From Ureibacillus thermosphaericus (GTDB lineage Bacteria > Bacillota > Bacilli > Bacillales_A > Planococcaceae), in the NCBI RefSeq assembly GCF_012396605.1, contig NZ_JAAXPW010000021.1:1-55477 (forward strand): a stretch of 55,477 nt of DNA, in the 5' to 3' direction. Shown here piece after piece: positions 45,670 to 53,645 of the stretch. Numbering within the stretch: position 1 is the stretch's first letter; each line of letters starts with the position of its first letter. Under the pieces are notes generated by a model. That model was not told the origin of the DNA. It saw only the letters and a list, made by a program, of their open reading frames with translations, and searched no databases. The position numbers and the translations under genes were made by a program.

Positions 45670-46935
45670 TCAAAAATTTCGTATCTCCATTTTTTTCAAC
45701 CCTTCGTCCGTTGCGAATATTAAATAACCATCTTCAACCAATAAGTCACTAACCTTTTCCCGATAGATAATGGATTCATCTGAACCATCAGTGCGTATTC
45801 TTGCAAGGTATGCACCCTTTGAATAGTTGCTGAAAAAAATCCATTCACCTAACCCCACGATATATTGTGCTCTACTCTTTGTTAATCGTTTATTTTCCCC
45901 GGTCGATAAATTTAATCGATATAAACGATGATCATCCGCAATATTGCTGTAGTAAATATAACCATCCTTTTCATAAGCATGGTCAATTTTCGACATCACA
46001 GTGTATTTTTTACTTATCGCCTTAGGATAATCCGCTTCATTCCAACGATGATCAAGTTTCATTGTCGCATCATCAAGGAGAAAATATTGATATCTCACTG
46101 CATTACCACGATCAGGTACTGGATCATTCCATGTAGTATCAAGATGATACCATTCCCCATCTACTTTCACTAAGTTCCATGCATGAGGACCTGTATGCAC
46201 TTCTCCAACTACATATAACGTTTCAATCCCTAAATCTCTTAGCATTTTTAATGCAAGAAGCGCGTATCCTTGGCAAACTCCTTTATTTTCTTTTAACACT
46301 GCACATGCACTATGAGGACTTAACGATGTGTCCGTACTATAAACTGTATTTTTTACTATATAATCATTAACAAATTTGACCTTTTCAAAGTCCGACATGG
46401 AGTTTACATCGACGCTTGCTAAAATGGCTGCTATTCGTTCATCCACATATTGCTCATGCACAGCATTTGTTAAATATTGTTGCTGCACTTTAATTTTCGC
46501 TTTATATTTTCCATATTCATATTCAATTTTTCGATCACTCAAATGCCCTAAAATATAATGATCTCGATTAGAAGCTTCTTCTACTGCTTGTTGAATGATA
46601 TGTTCAATATCGCTTGTGCTTCCAACATAATGTATTTCAAAGTTTGTTTCCCAATGACTAAAATGATAAAAAAATGCATCTGCTAACTCTTCAACAGATT
46701 GCACTTTTTCCGGTAAGTGAACGGTAGCTTGTAAAGCGGATATGGTTGAAGCTGTTTCGTAAATTGTTTCCTTCGCCGTTTTTCCTATCTCTGAAATATT
46801 TATGTTCTCCATGGTTGTTATAGCAGAATTGATATCAAGCCAGTTAACTATTTCATCCCAAATTTGTTTGGACAAATCATATGCTGGTTTAATCATGACA
46901 AGGAGAATAACAAGAATTATCAATCGCTTTAACAA
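45670..46935 (-). CDS. membrane-anchored transglutaminase-like protein with C-terminal propeller
   Basis: 421 aa, TTG start; GAAGG lies close upstream. Residues 3-20 are a signal anchor. Residues about 170-280 are a transglutaminase-like domain with the Cys-His-Asp triad in GVCQGYALLALKML, GPHAWNLVKVDG and YHLDTTWNDP. The C-terminal 130 residues (YIYYSNIADDHRLYRLNL, WIFFSNYSKGAYLARI, GYLIFATDEGL) look like DUF5050-type beta-propeller blades, usually read as surface-exposed binding modules. It is probably extracellular and acts on wall or protein, as protease or cross-linker. Confidence 0.82.
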   Translation of the reverse strand: MLKRLIILVILLVMIKPAYDLSKQIWDEIVNWLDINSAITTMENINISEIGKTAKETIYETASTISALQATVHLPEKVQSVEELADAFFYHFSHWETNFEIHYVGSTSDIEHIIQQAVEEASNRDHYILGHLSDRKIEYEYGKYKAKIKVQQQYLTNAVHEQYVDERIAAILASVDVNSMSDFEKVKFVNDYIVKNTVYSTDTSLSPHSACAVLKENKGVCQGYALLALKMLRDLGIETLYVVGEVHTGPHAWNLVKVDGEWYHLDTTWNDPVPDRGNAVRYQYFLLDDATMKLDHRWNEADYPKAISKKYTVMSKIDHAYEKDGYIYYSNIADDHRLYRLNLSTGENKRLTKSRAQYIVGLGEWIFFSNYSKGAYLARIRTDGSDESIIYREKVSDLLVEDGYLIFATDEGLKKMEIRNF

Positions 46936-47000
46936 TTACCTTCACCACCTAACACAATAAATTTCTAAGTTCCTTCTCTTTCCTACAAGTATTGCCATTT

Positions 47001-47056
47001 ATAAAAAAAGAAGTACTACCAAAAATGAAAAAGTTGGTAGCCCCTTTGGTAGTACT
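47001..47056 (-). terminator. terminator of glycosyltransferase gene
   Basis: The 12-bp stem AGTACTACCAAA (47012-47023) / TTTGGTAGTACT (47045-47056) is followed on the minus strand by TTTTTTTAT. Confidence 0.87.
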
Positions 47057-47088
47057 ATAAAAATGTACGATTTTTCGAACAAAAAGTT

Positions 47089-47805
47089 TCATTCCTGATT
47101 TTTTTTATGATACTTTGTGAAGTTTGCAATAATTTGCTGTATGATTTTTTGAGAATTAGTGATCTCATCATAGTGAATAATCGAATTCTTCCTTATTTTA
47201 ACTCGTCCAATAGGAATTTCGTAAATTGGGATTTTTCTTTTGATTGCTTCCACCAGCATATTAATATCATAATCATAAGAATCCCCGTGTACCTTCAATA
47301 ACCACGATAATTCTTTTGTCGGAATGGAACGCAATCCTGTTTGAGTATCTAATATTCGCCGATGGAATAATAATTTAAACAATAGTGAGGCTGCTCGGTG
47401 ACCAATCGCGTTGGATAAAGGCAAGTCTTTTGAACGAAAGTTACGAACACCTAATATAATACCATTAGAAAATACTCTTAAATTTTGTAATATGAGCTTT
47501 ACATCATCTAATGTATGTTGGCCATGAGCACCTACCGTTAATACGAAATTTGTCTTAGGAAAATATTTTAACACGTAACCAAACCCGGTTTTTAATGCTC
47601 TCCCTTTCCCTTTATTATCCTCATGCTTTAATACAATACAATGATCAATCATCGATAGTTCTTGAAAAATATATTGATATTTTGGATCGCTGCCGTCATT
47701 CACAATGATCACTTTGTAAATATTTAATTCTAATAAAGCCTTTGTATAGTTAATAAGTGTTGGTAGTGGGTTTAGTGCTGGTATAATAACAATTGGTCGT
47801 TCCAC
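47089..47805 (-). CDS. family 2 glycosyltransferase (DPM1/YkcC-like, soluble)
   Basis: 238 aa, GTG start after AAGGAGA. GT-A fold of GT2: VIIPALNPLPTL, KVIIVNDGSDPKY with the DG motif, DNKGKGRALKTGFGYVL, then TVGAHGQHTLDDV where GAHGQH replaces the usual DADGQH of dolichyl-phosphate-type transferases, and DTQTGLRSIP. The change of the first Asp in DxD-like DADGQ to Gly is notable, since that residue binds the metal. No membrane helices. The acceptor is unknown, perhaps a polyprenyl phosphate. Confidence 0.8.
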   Translation of the reverse strand: MERPIVIIPALNPLPTLINYTKALLELNIYKVIIVNDGSDPKYQYIFQELSMIDHCIVLKHEDNKGKGRALKTGFGYVLKYFPKTNFVLTVGAHGQHTLDDVKLILQNLRVFSNGIILGVRNFRSKDLPLSNAIGHRAASLLFKLLFHRRILDTQTGLRSIPTKELSWLLKVHGDSYDYDINMLVEAIKRKIPIYEIPIGRVKIRKNSIIHYDEITNSQKIIQQIIANFTKYHKKNQE

Positions 47806-47922
47806 AGCTTATTCTCCTTAAAAAGTTTATTAGAACCTATTAATCTATAGTATACTACTTTTATTTATATTTAAGAGATTGATATTAAAATGGCTGTAAC
47901 ATTTCTTTATATGATAAATATG

Positions 47923-47948
47923 GCCGCCTCAAAAGAGACGGCTTTTTC
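47923..47948 (+). terminator. terminator-like hairpin
   Basis: GCCGCCTC (47923-47930) pairs with GAGACGGC (47935-47942) with one mismatch and TTTTTCT follows on the plus strand. No plus-strand gene precedes it. It may serve the minus-strand aminotransferase less efficiently. Confidence 0.4.
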
Positions 47949-47988
47949 TATGAATCCTTTTGCATTGTATTGCATCAGTATATGAAAA

Positions 47989-49161
47989 CTAATTTCGTAC
48001 TGCTTGTTCTATTTCTTCTTTGAATGCTTTAATTGCTTTTTCAATATTGGCCGTATGACCGAGCTCTTGAAGCACTTCACCGATTGCTTGGATTGCCTTT
48101 TCTAACATTTCAGGAGTTGTATTCCCCATATGACCGATGCGGAATGCCTTCCCTGCTAAATGAGCTAATGCACCAGCAACGATAACTCCACGAGAAGCTA
48201 AACCACTACGAAATGCGACATCATCTACTCCCTCAGGATATAAAATGCAACTCAATGTCGGAGCAGCAACTTCTTCATTTGCTAACGGTCTCATACCGTA
48301 GGAACGCATCGCCGCTCGAACCCCTCGTCCATAGGCAATATGGCGGTTTTCTCTCTTTTTCATCCCCTCATTTAAAACGATTTTTAACGACTCATTATAG
48401 GCATAAATCAAGTTAACAGGAGGAGTCGCAAAATATTTTGAAGGGTCTCTCATAATTGGTAACCAATTTTTTATGTCGCAATAGTAAGCTTGAACTTGTC
48501 CTAAATGCTCCCGAGCCGCTAGAGCGGTTTTATTAAACGCAACAATAGCAAGCCCTGGTGGCATACCAATAGCTTTTTGTGAACCAGTAAGGACGACATC
48601 CAGTTTATAGTCTGGATGGCCATAAGTTTTACTCATATTTTCATCGATTGCAGCACTAGCCACAACACCATCAACAATGACAAGGGCACCTGTTTTTTTG
48701 ATAATTGGCACCAATGTCTCTAAATCTGAAACAACACCTGTAGATGTATCTGCATGTGTAATCGTCACGGCTTTATATTGTTTACGTTTCAACGTTTCTT
48801 CCACTATTGATGGATCAATTTGTTTTCCCCATTCTGATTGTAAAACATCTACATGTATATCGTATGCCTGCGCTAATGGAATAAAACGGTCGCCAAAATA
48901 TCCGTGACTTAAAACAAGTAGATTTTCCCCTTTTCCAACCGTGTTGACGATAGCCATTTCCATTGCTAAAGTTCCAGTACCAGCAATGACAAATACTTCT
49001 CCATCCGTTTGAAACAGCTCTTTTGTTTGCTGTAACGCATTTTTATAAACTTCTACAAAGCGTGGATCTGTATGCCCCCTTGTTTCTAACGCTAAAGCAT
49101 CGTAAATTTCATCCACTACCGGAGTTGGTCCAGGAATCAATAGTAGATCTCTATTTCTCAT
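47989..49161 (-). CDS. class V aminotransferase (alanine-glyoxylate / serine-pyruvate type)
   Basis: 390 aa, ATG after AAGGGGGAAAG. PLP fold-type I of the SPT/AGT group: LLIPGPTPVVDEIYDALA, GTGTLAMEMAIVN, HADTSTGVVSDL, VDGVVASAA and the Schiff-base lysine in LTGSQKAIGMPPGL. Likely reaction: transamination of glyoxylate or pyruvate with Ala, Ser or Asp. It lies downstream of isocitrate lyase, which makes glyoxylate, on the same strand, so a glyoxylate-to-glycine role is reasonable inference. A leader terminator stands about 80 bases before its start. Confidence 0.85.
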   Translation of the reverse strand: MRNRDLLLIPGPTPVVDEIYDALALETRGHTDPRFVEVYKNALQQTKELFQTDGEVFVIAGTGTLAMEMAIVNTVGKGENLLVLSHGYFGDRFIPLAQAYDIHVDVLQSEWGKQIDPSIVEETLKRKQYKAVTITHADTSTGVVSDLETLVPIIKKTGALVIVDGVVASAAIDENMSKTYGHPDYKLDVVLTGSQKAIGMPPGLAIVAFNKTALAAREHLGQVQAYYCDIKNWLPIMRDPSKYFATPPVNLIYAYNESLKIVLNEGMKKRENRHIAYGRGVRAAMRSYGMRPLANEEVAAPTLSCILYPEGVDDVAFRSGLASRGVIVAGALAHLAGKAFRIGHMGNTTPEMLEKAIQAIGEVLQELGHTANIEKAIKAFKEEIEQAVRN

Positions 49162-49244
49162 TTTCTTTCCCCCTTTGAAAACTTATTAAACAAACGAATT
49201 CTTTGAACAATAACTTTTTTCTTCTCGTTTATCAATATTAAAAA

Positions 49245-49283
49245 AAGACCTTACTCGCTCTGCTCTCGAGACAAGTAAGGCAT
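49245..49283 (-). terminator. terminator between aceA and aminotransferase
   Basis: On the minus strand CCTTACT (49276-49282) pairs with AGTAAGG (49251-49257), with an inner stem, then TCTTTTTTT. It could end aceA with a 350-base 3' region, or act as an attenuator in the aminotransferase leader. Confidence 0.7.
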
Positions 49284-49635
49284 AACCATCCCCAATTTAC
49301 TTAATATTTAATCCCTTAACATAAACCCCTTTAGCAATAAATCGATCAATATAGGAGGCAACCTATATTAATTTAACGATCCCCTTTGTAAGTAAGCGAT
49401 TTAATAGGTTCAAATAACTTGTTCATTATGTCAAAAATTGAACAAACTTAAAACACAAGTAAGCTACATCAAAACGACCAAAAGTTTACAATCCTTCAAC
49501 AACTTTGTTCAAAGTTTATCAAGCTCAGACTAAAAACTTTCAACTTCATTCGTCATTTCGCCAATACCTTTACTGTTTGTATTGTTGCCTGTTCTATATA
49601 AATATCCCCCGTTTTAGACTAAGAAAGAAATTTTA
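49284..49635. other. intergenic between aceA and aminotransferase, no known RNA seen
   Basis: About 350 bases. On the minus strand there is a short AACTTTG/CAAAGTT hairpin and an ATATAGG/CCTATAT inverted repeat (near 49350-49367), but no T-box, SAM, glycine or other riboswitch signature that I recognise. No open frame with a ribosome binding site. Confidence 0.4.
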
Positions 49636-50928
49636 TTATACGAATTGTTCAGCTTCTGTTGAACCTGCCATTGCAGTTGTAGAAGAAGTACCTCCAGAAA
49701 TAACCATTGATACTTCATCGAAGTAACCTGTACCAACTTCACGTTGGTGTCTTGTAGCTGTATAACCTTTTTTCTCTAGATCAAACTCAGCTTGTTGTAG
49801 TTTAGAATAAGCTGCCATACCGTTGTCTTTGTAATCAACAGCCAATTCAAACATTGATTTGTTAAGTGAGTGGAATCCTGCTAATGTTACGAATTGGAAT
49901 TTATAACCCATTTTTGCAATTTCACGCTGGAATTCTGCAATCTCTTTATCTGTGAGATTTGCTTTCCAGTTGAAAGATGGTGAACAGTTGTATGCTAACA
50001 TTTTGCCAGGGTATTTTTCATGAATTGCTTCCGCAAATTCTCTAGCTTCTTCTAATGAAGGTTTTGATGTTTCGCACCAAATTAAATCAGCATATGGCGC
50101 ATAAGCTAAACCGCGAGCAATTGCTTGTTTAATTCCTGCTCTTGTTTTAAAGAAACCTTCAGGAGTACGTTCACCTGTAATAAATTCTTTATCTCGTGGG
50201 TCAATATCGCTCGTTACCATGTCTGCTGCATCAGCGTCAGTTCTAGCAATTAAGATTGTGTCTACACCCATAACATCCGCAGCTAAACGAGCAGCAATTA
50301 AGTTACGAATCGCATTTTGTGTTGGAAGTAATACTTTACCACCTAAGTGACCGCATTTTTTCTCAGAAGCAAGTTGGTCTTCTAAGTGAACTCCAGCAGC
50401 ACCCGCTTCGATCATGGCTTTTACTAATTCAAACACGTTAAGTGGTCCACCGAATCCTGCTTCAGCATCTGCTACGATTGGTGCAAACCAATCAAAACCA
50501 TCATCGCGACCTTCAGCATGTTCTATTTGATCAGCACGTTGTAAGGCTTGATTAATACGTTTTACGACAGCTGGAACTGAGTTAGCTGGATATAATGATT
50601 GGTCTGGATACATATGTCCTGCTAAGTTAGCATCAGCCGCTACTTGCCATCCTGATAGATAAATAGCTTTTAAACCTGCTTTTACTTGTTGTACTGCCTG
50701 ATTACCTGTCAATGCACCTAACGCATTAATAAAATCTTCTTCATGTAAAGATTTCCAAAGTCGAGCAGCACCACGTTTTGCCCATGTATGCTCTACGACT
50801 ACAGACCCCTGTAATTTCACTACTTCTTCAGCAGTATATGGTCGTTCAATTCCTTTCCAACGTGGATTTTCAGCCCAATCTTTTTTTAATGCCTCAACTC
50901 TTTCATTTCTTTCCTGTTGCGTCAACAT
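49636..50928 (-). CDS. aceA: isocitrate lyase
   Basis: 430 aa from the ATG at 50928, 10 bases after GAAGG; a GTG at 50937 is possible. It splits isocitrate into glyoxylate and succinate, the first step of the glyoxylate shunt. The catalytic motif KKCGHLGGK is present, as are [27 protein letters not shown] and the YNCSPSFNW motif. Malate synthase (aceB) is not in the window, which is unusual for the shunt in Bacillus. The first residues are rich in Gln and Glu as in other short-form enzymes. A divergent LytTR regulator lies 220 bases away. Confidence 0.95.
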   Translation of the reverse strand: MLTQQERNERVEALKKDWAENPRWKGIERPYTAEEVVKLQGSVVVEHTWAKRGAARLWKSLHEEDFINALGALTGNQAVQQVKAGLKAIYLSGWQVAADANLAGHMYPDQSLYPANSVPAVVKRINQALQRADQIEHAEGRDDGFDWFAPIVADAEAGFGGPLNVFELVKAMIEAGAAGVHLEDQLASEKKCGHLGGKVLLPTQNAIRNLIAARLAADVMGVDTILIARTDADAADMVTSDIDPRDKEFITGERTPEGFFKTRAGIKQAIARGLAYAPYADLIWCETSKPSLEEAREFAEAIHEKYPGKMLAYNCSPSFNWKANLTDKEIAEFQREIAKMGYKFQFVTLAGFHSLNKSMFELAVDYKDNGMAAYSKLQQAEFDLEKKGYTATRHQREVGTGYFDEVSMVISGGTSSTTAMAGSTEAEQFV

Positions 50929-50961
50929 TTCATTCACACCTTCCCCTTTATTTCAATACAC

Positions 50962-51030
50962 TCTGTTAGAAAAGTAATTTACATTCTGTTTCATAACAGG
51001 TATATTAATGTTAAACCTAATATATAACAG
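50962..51030. promoter_or_regulatory. CTGTT half-site cluster between aceA and lytTR genes
   Basis: Four copies of a CTGTT(A/T) motif: 50963-50968 and 50986-50991 on plus, and TAACAG at 50994-50999 and 51025-51030 (minus). The middle two make the exact palindrome CTGTT-TCAT-AACAG (50986-50999), which overlaps a candidate minus-strand -10 (TGTTATGAA) for aceA. LytTR proteins bind paired 9-bp repeats, so this is a candidate operator. Confidence 0.45.
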
Positions 51031-51147
51031 ATAATAAAAAAATGTATTATTTTGTGACGAAATACTAAAAATTCAGGATAAAACAATTATTTCCAAAGAT
51101 AATTTAGCATGATTCTGAATTTTTAATAAGGGGGAAGTAGTGTAGAG

Positions 51148-51813
51148 ATGTTATGTGTGGATATTTCAAATGAGGGATTAGAACAATTAAAAATTATATT
51201 AGAAGATTGGATTCCTAAAAATGCATCCATTGCTGTAGCTTCCGAAGATTCTTATATTTATTATTCACCAAGTATCGAACATTTACATCTTACTATCGAG
51301 GACAAAATCCACCCAGAAAGCGTTGCATCTCATGTATTACAAACTCGAATGAAAACTGGAATTGTATTGGATTCAACAATATTTGGAAAACCCTATTTCG
51401 TAATAGGCTACCCTATTTACTTAAGTCAAAAAAATGCCGCACTCATTATTATTTTCCCATCTTCCTATACTCCAGAAAAAAAGGAACCTTATAAATTTTT
51501 AACTGGTAAGCAGGAAGATCTGTGGACACCCGTACCTGTAGAGGAAATTTCTCATATCGAAAGCTTGCAAAAACGAACTTGGTTTTATGCAAATGATGAA
51601 CAGTTTAAAACAAATTATACGTTAAAAGAGCTTCAAACAAAGTTACCGGAGTTTTTTGTTCGAGTACATCGTTCATATATATTAAACATTTATTTTATTA
51701 AAAATATCACGAAGGATATTACGACAAACTTTATCATTCAATTAAAAAATGGCACCGAATTACCTGTTAGTCAATCATATATTAATGATTTAAGAAGATT
51801 ACTTGAATTTTAA
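51148..51813 (+). CDS. LytTR-family transcriptional regulator
   Basis: 221 aa, ATG after AAGGGGGAAGTAG. The C-terminal 100 residues are a LytTR DNA-binding domain: VEEISHIESLQKRTWFYANDEQF, then the tell-tale FFVRVHRSYILNIYFIKNI and LPVSQSYINDLRRLL. The first 110 residues are not a CheY receiver; the segment SEDSYIYYSPSIEHLHL to FVIGYPIYL looks like a small PAS- or GAF-like sensor, so this is a one-component regulator. Divergent from aceA with a shared 220-base control region; regulation of the glyoxylate shunt is inferred. Confidence 0.83.
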   Translation: MLCVDISNEGLEQLKIILEDWIPKNASIAVASEDSYIYYSPSIEHLHLTIEDKIHPESVASHVLQTRMKTGIVLDSTIFGKPYFVIGYPIYLSQKNAALIIIFPSSYTPEKKEPYKFLTGKQEDLWTPVPVEEISHIESLQKRTWFYANDEQFKTNYTLKELQTKLPEFFVRVHRSYILNIYFIKNITKDITTNFIIQLKNGTELPVSQSYINDLRRLLEF

Positions 51814-51844
51814 TGATTTAAATGTTTGTTAATTATGTTCCAAA

Positions 51845-52190
51845 GTAATCCCGAAATATGTGAGATAAATAAAAAAATGCCTTCTGGTACACACGACGAA
51901 TAGCCCTTCAATCCCAAGTTTTTTCGGATTGAGGGCTATTTTGCCATTGCACATGATTCACAAATTGTTTTCGACCATGGCAAATAGCGATCTAATATTT
52001 CTGGCTGTTGATGGATTGGTAAACTTGGGAGTTCCGACAATACTTTCACTAAGTATTGATAAAAATCAATTCCATTAGCTTTTGCCGTTTCAGCCAAGCT
52101 TAAACAGATGGCATTTGTATCGGCTCCCGATTCACTCACGGAAAACAGCCAGTTTTTTCGTTGATATGCGTCGTTTGAATTCGGGCTTAC
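51845..52190 (-). mobile_element. IS66-family remnant, internally deleted, minus orientation
   Basis: About 346 bases. The right end is a 30-base IS66 terminus (52161-52190, ending GGGCTTAC), identical to the terminus at 54952-54981. The left end begins GTAATCCCGAAAT at 51845, a decayed inverted repeat. Between them only the last 74 codons of the transposase remain; 52160 joins the end directly to an RKNWLFSVSE segment, so the middle is lost. No target duplication remains. Confidence 0.72.
51936..52160 (-). pseudogene. IS66 TnpC transposase C-terminal fragment
   Basis: 74 codons starting KNWLFSVSE and continuing ESGADTNAICLSLAETAKANG to the stop at 51936, nearly identical to the end of the plus-strand copy at 54143-54835. 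It includes none of the DDE residues. Not functional. Confidence 0.8.
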
Positions 52191-52288
52191 TTTTTGTGTA
52201 GGCTATGTTAAAACTCATTGTTGATATTCGATTTATACGAACATATATTCTATGATATTATTAAGAATATACGTTCGGAGGGATGACA

Positions 52289-52739
52289 ATGAAATTAGTT
52301 GATATTATTAAAGCTGTTCAAAGTTTGAATACTACCGACCAACAACGTTTATTGGATTTTTTCACAACTAACTTAAAACCGTTTCTTACATCAGAACCGA
52401 TTTTTAATGATATTCTTGAACGTAAAAATGCTGATGGCTATACTTGTCCTCATTGTTCATCCAAAGAAGTAGTTCGTTTCGGAAAATACATGGTAAAAGT
52501 CAATTCAAAAGATGTAGAACGTCAACGCTATCGTTGTAAAAAAACTAAAGGGATGGGGGCGTAAATTTAATGGAGCAGCAACAAAATATCTCCAAAATTA
52601 CCTTGCTTGGTTTACGTATCTCGATAGCATCCAATTTAAAACAGATGATGTATTTATTAAGGAGTTTCTTGTTCAAAGTTGTATTCATAGAATGACGGAA
52701 ACTAACACATCTCTTCGCTTAAAGAAATTTGCTGTGTGA
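52289..52739 (+). pseudogene. IS1595 transposase, internally deleted and frameshifted
   Basis: From the ATG at 52289 (after CGGAGGG) the N-terminal 90 codons contain the IS1595 zinc ribbon (CPHCSSKEVVRFGK, then RQRYRCKKT). The frame ends at TAA 52562-52564. The true C-terminus, RKFNGAATKYLQNYLAWF to the TGA at 52739, follows immediately in another frame (from 52560). The catalytic DDE core of about 180 residues between them is missing. Confidence 0.85.
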
Positions 52740-52826
52740 GAGAAGTATGAAGGTAATTGGGAATAATTGTCGAATATTCTATATATGATTGGATTGCCTT
52801 GAAAGATTGTAAATAGGAGGTATTTT

Positions 52827-53207
52827 ATGAAAAAGCTGTTATTAGCAATCGGATTGATGATTGTATTTGTTGGGGCTTTTGTATTCTACAACAAACTCTA
52901 CTATCCTTCACTTCCGATAGAAAACATGAGCAAAAAAGAGGTCATAGAAAAATTAAATAATTCTGATGAAAAAATCGTTAAATTATTAAACGAAAACGGT
53001 CAGCAATGGTATATTATAAGCGAACGAAATATACCCATAGCTGATGAAATTATCAAGGAAATGGTTAGACAATATGGTTGGGTTTTCAAACAAAAAGATG
53101 GAAATGGACTCTTCTTTGAAAAGCAAGGTGAAAATTTGATTATATCGACACAAATGTGGACTGGTGACTATGTGTTAGTTAAAATTCCACCCACTCTAAA
53201 AGAGTAA
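52827..53207 (+). CDS. passenger gene: small membrane-anchored or secreted protein
   Basis: 126 aa, ATG 6 bases after TAGGAGG. Residues 4-21 form a signal peptide or anchor. A segment NMSKKEVIEKLNNSDEKIVKLLNENGQQWYIIS is amphipathic and charged; the C-terminal half (YGWVFKQKDGNGLFFEK, LIISTQMWTGDYVLVKIP) is beta-rich. No family is recognised. It lies inside the IS1595-like element, has its own strong ribosome binding site and terminator and an unbroken frame, unlike the transposase beside it, which suggests selection on its function. Confidence 0.75.
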   Translation: MKKLLLAIGLMIVFVGAFVFYNKLYYPSLPIENMSKKEVIEKLNNSDEKIVKLLNENGQQWYIISERNIPIADEIIKEMVRQYGWVFKQKDGNGLFFEKQGENLIISTQMWTGDYVLVKIPPTLKE

Positions 53208-53245
53208 AAATAGGCTTGTTCTCTAAAATGAGACAAGCCTATTTT
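53207..53245 (+). terminator. terminator of passenger gene
   Basis: The 13-bp stem AAAATAGGCTTGT (53207-53219) / ACAAGCCTATTTT (53233-53245) with A-rich and T-rich flanks, inside the IS1595-like element. Confidence 0.85.
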
Positions 53246-53459
53246 ATATAATCATAAATTCAACAATAAAGTTTAACAGAGCCTTTGTGTAAAAAATGGT
53301 GCTGGTTGTATCTACCAACACCAAATATTATAGAGCCTCACTTTAGAAACCGAATATTCATTACCCAAAACTTAGCGAAAATAAAAACAGCTTAGGGGAA
53401 CCTCGAATTTCCCCTAATCCATCGTAAGCCCGAAATCAAACAACGCCTATAAATCAATG

Positions 53460-53502
53460 ACACCTCCCTGTAAGATGAAAGTAACAATTTCAGAGGAGGT
53501 GT
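53460..53502 (+). promoter_or_regulatory. hairpin hiding the first Shine-Dalgarno of IS66
   Basis: ACACCTCC (53460-53467) is exactly complementary to GGAGGTGT (53495-53502), which contains the ribosome binding site of the first IS66 frame. Transcripts entering from outside would have the site paired; this is a known IS strategy against read-through expression. Confidence 0.6.
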
Positions 53503-53510
53503 TCTTTTTT

Positions 53511-53645
53511 TTGGCAACGGAAAAACTCAATATCGTGCCTGTAAAATTAGAGTCCAAATCTGATCCAACTCCATCCCCAGCAAGTCATGGTCCACTCAGA
53601 CCAATATGCGTCATTAATCTAAAAAAGGTGTCTTTTAACCAATGA
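53511..53645 (+). pseudogene. IS66 TnpA-like remnant
   Basis: 44 codons with TTG start 11 bases after GAGGAGGT: TEKLNIVPVKLESK, then a Pro-rich tail. It may be the start or end of an IS66 TnpA fused by deletion. Its stop overlaps the TnpC start (ATGA at 53642-53645). Confidence 0.45.

Larger units (their letters stand above)
52201..53283 (+). mobile_element. IS1595-family-like element with passenger gene
   Basis: 1083 bases bounded by imperfect inverted repeats: 52201-52223 (GGCTATGTTAAAA...) and the complement of 53261-53283 (GGCTCTGTTAAAC...), 19 of 23 positions alike. Both ends are flanked by the same 8 bases, TTTGTGTA (52193-52200 and 53284-53291), the target-duplication length known for IS1595 elements. 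It holds a broken transposase and an intact extra gene with its own terminator. The transposase is dead, so movement would need help in trans. Confidence 0.88.

Noticed and set aside
49284-49635. T-box or known riboswitch before the aminotransferase
   Set aside because: No T-box core (GGGTGG-ACCGCG) and no known metabolite riboswitch consensus on the minus strand.
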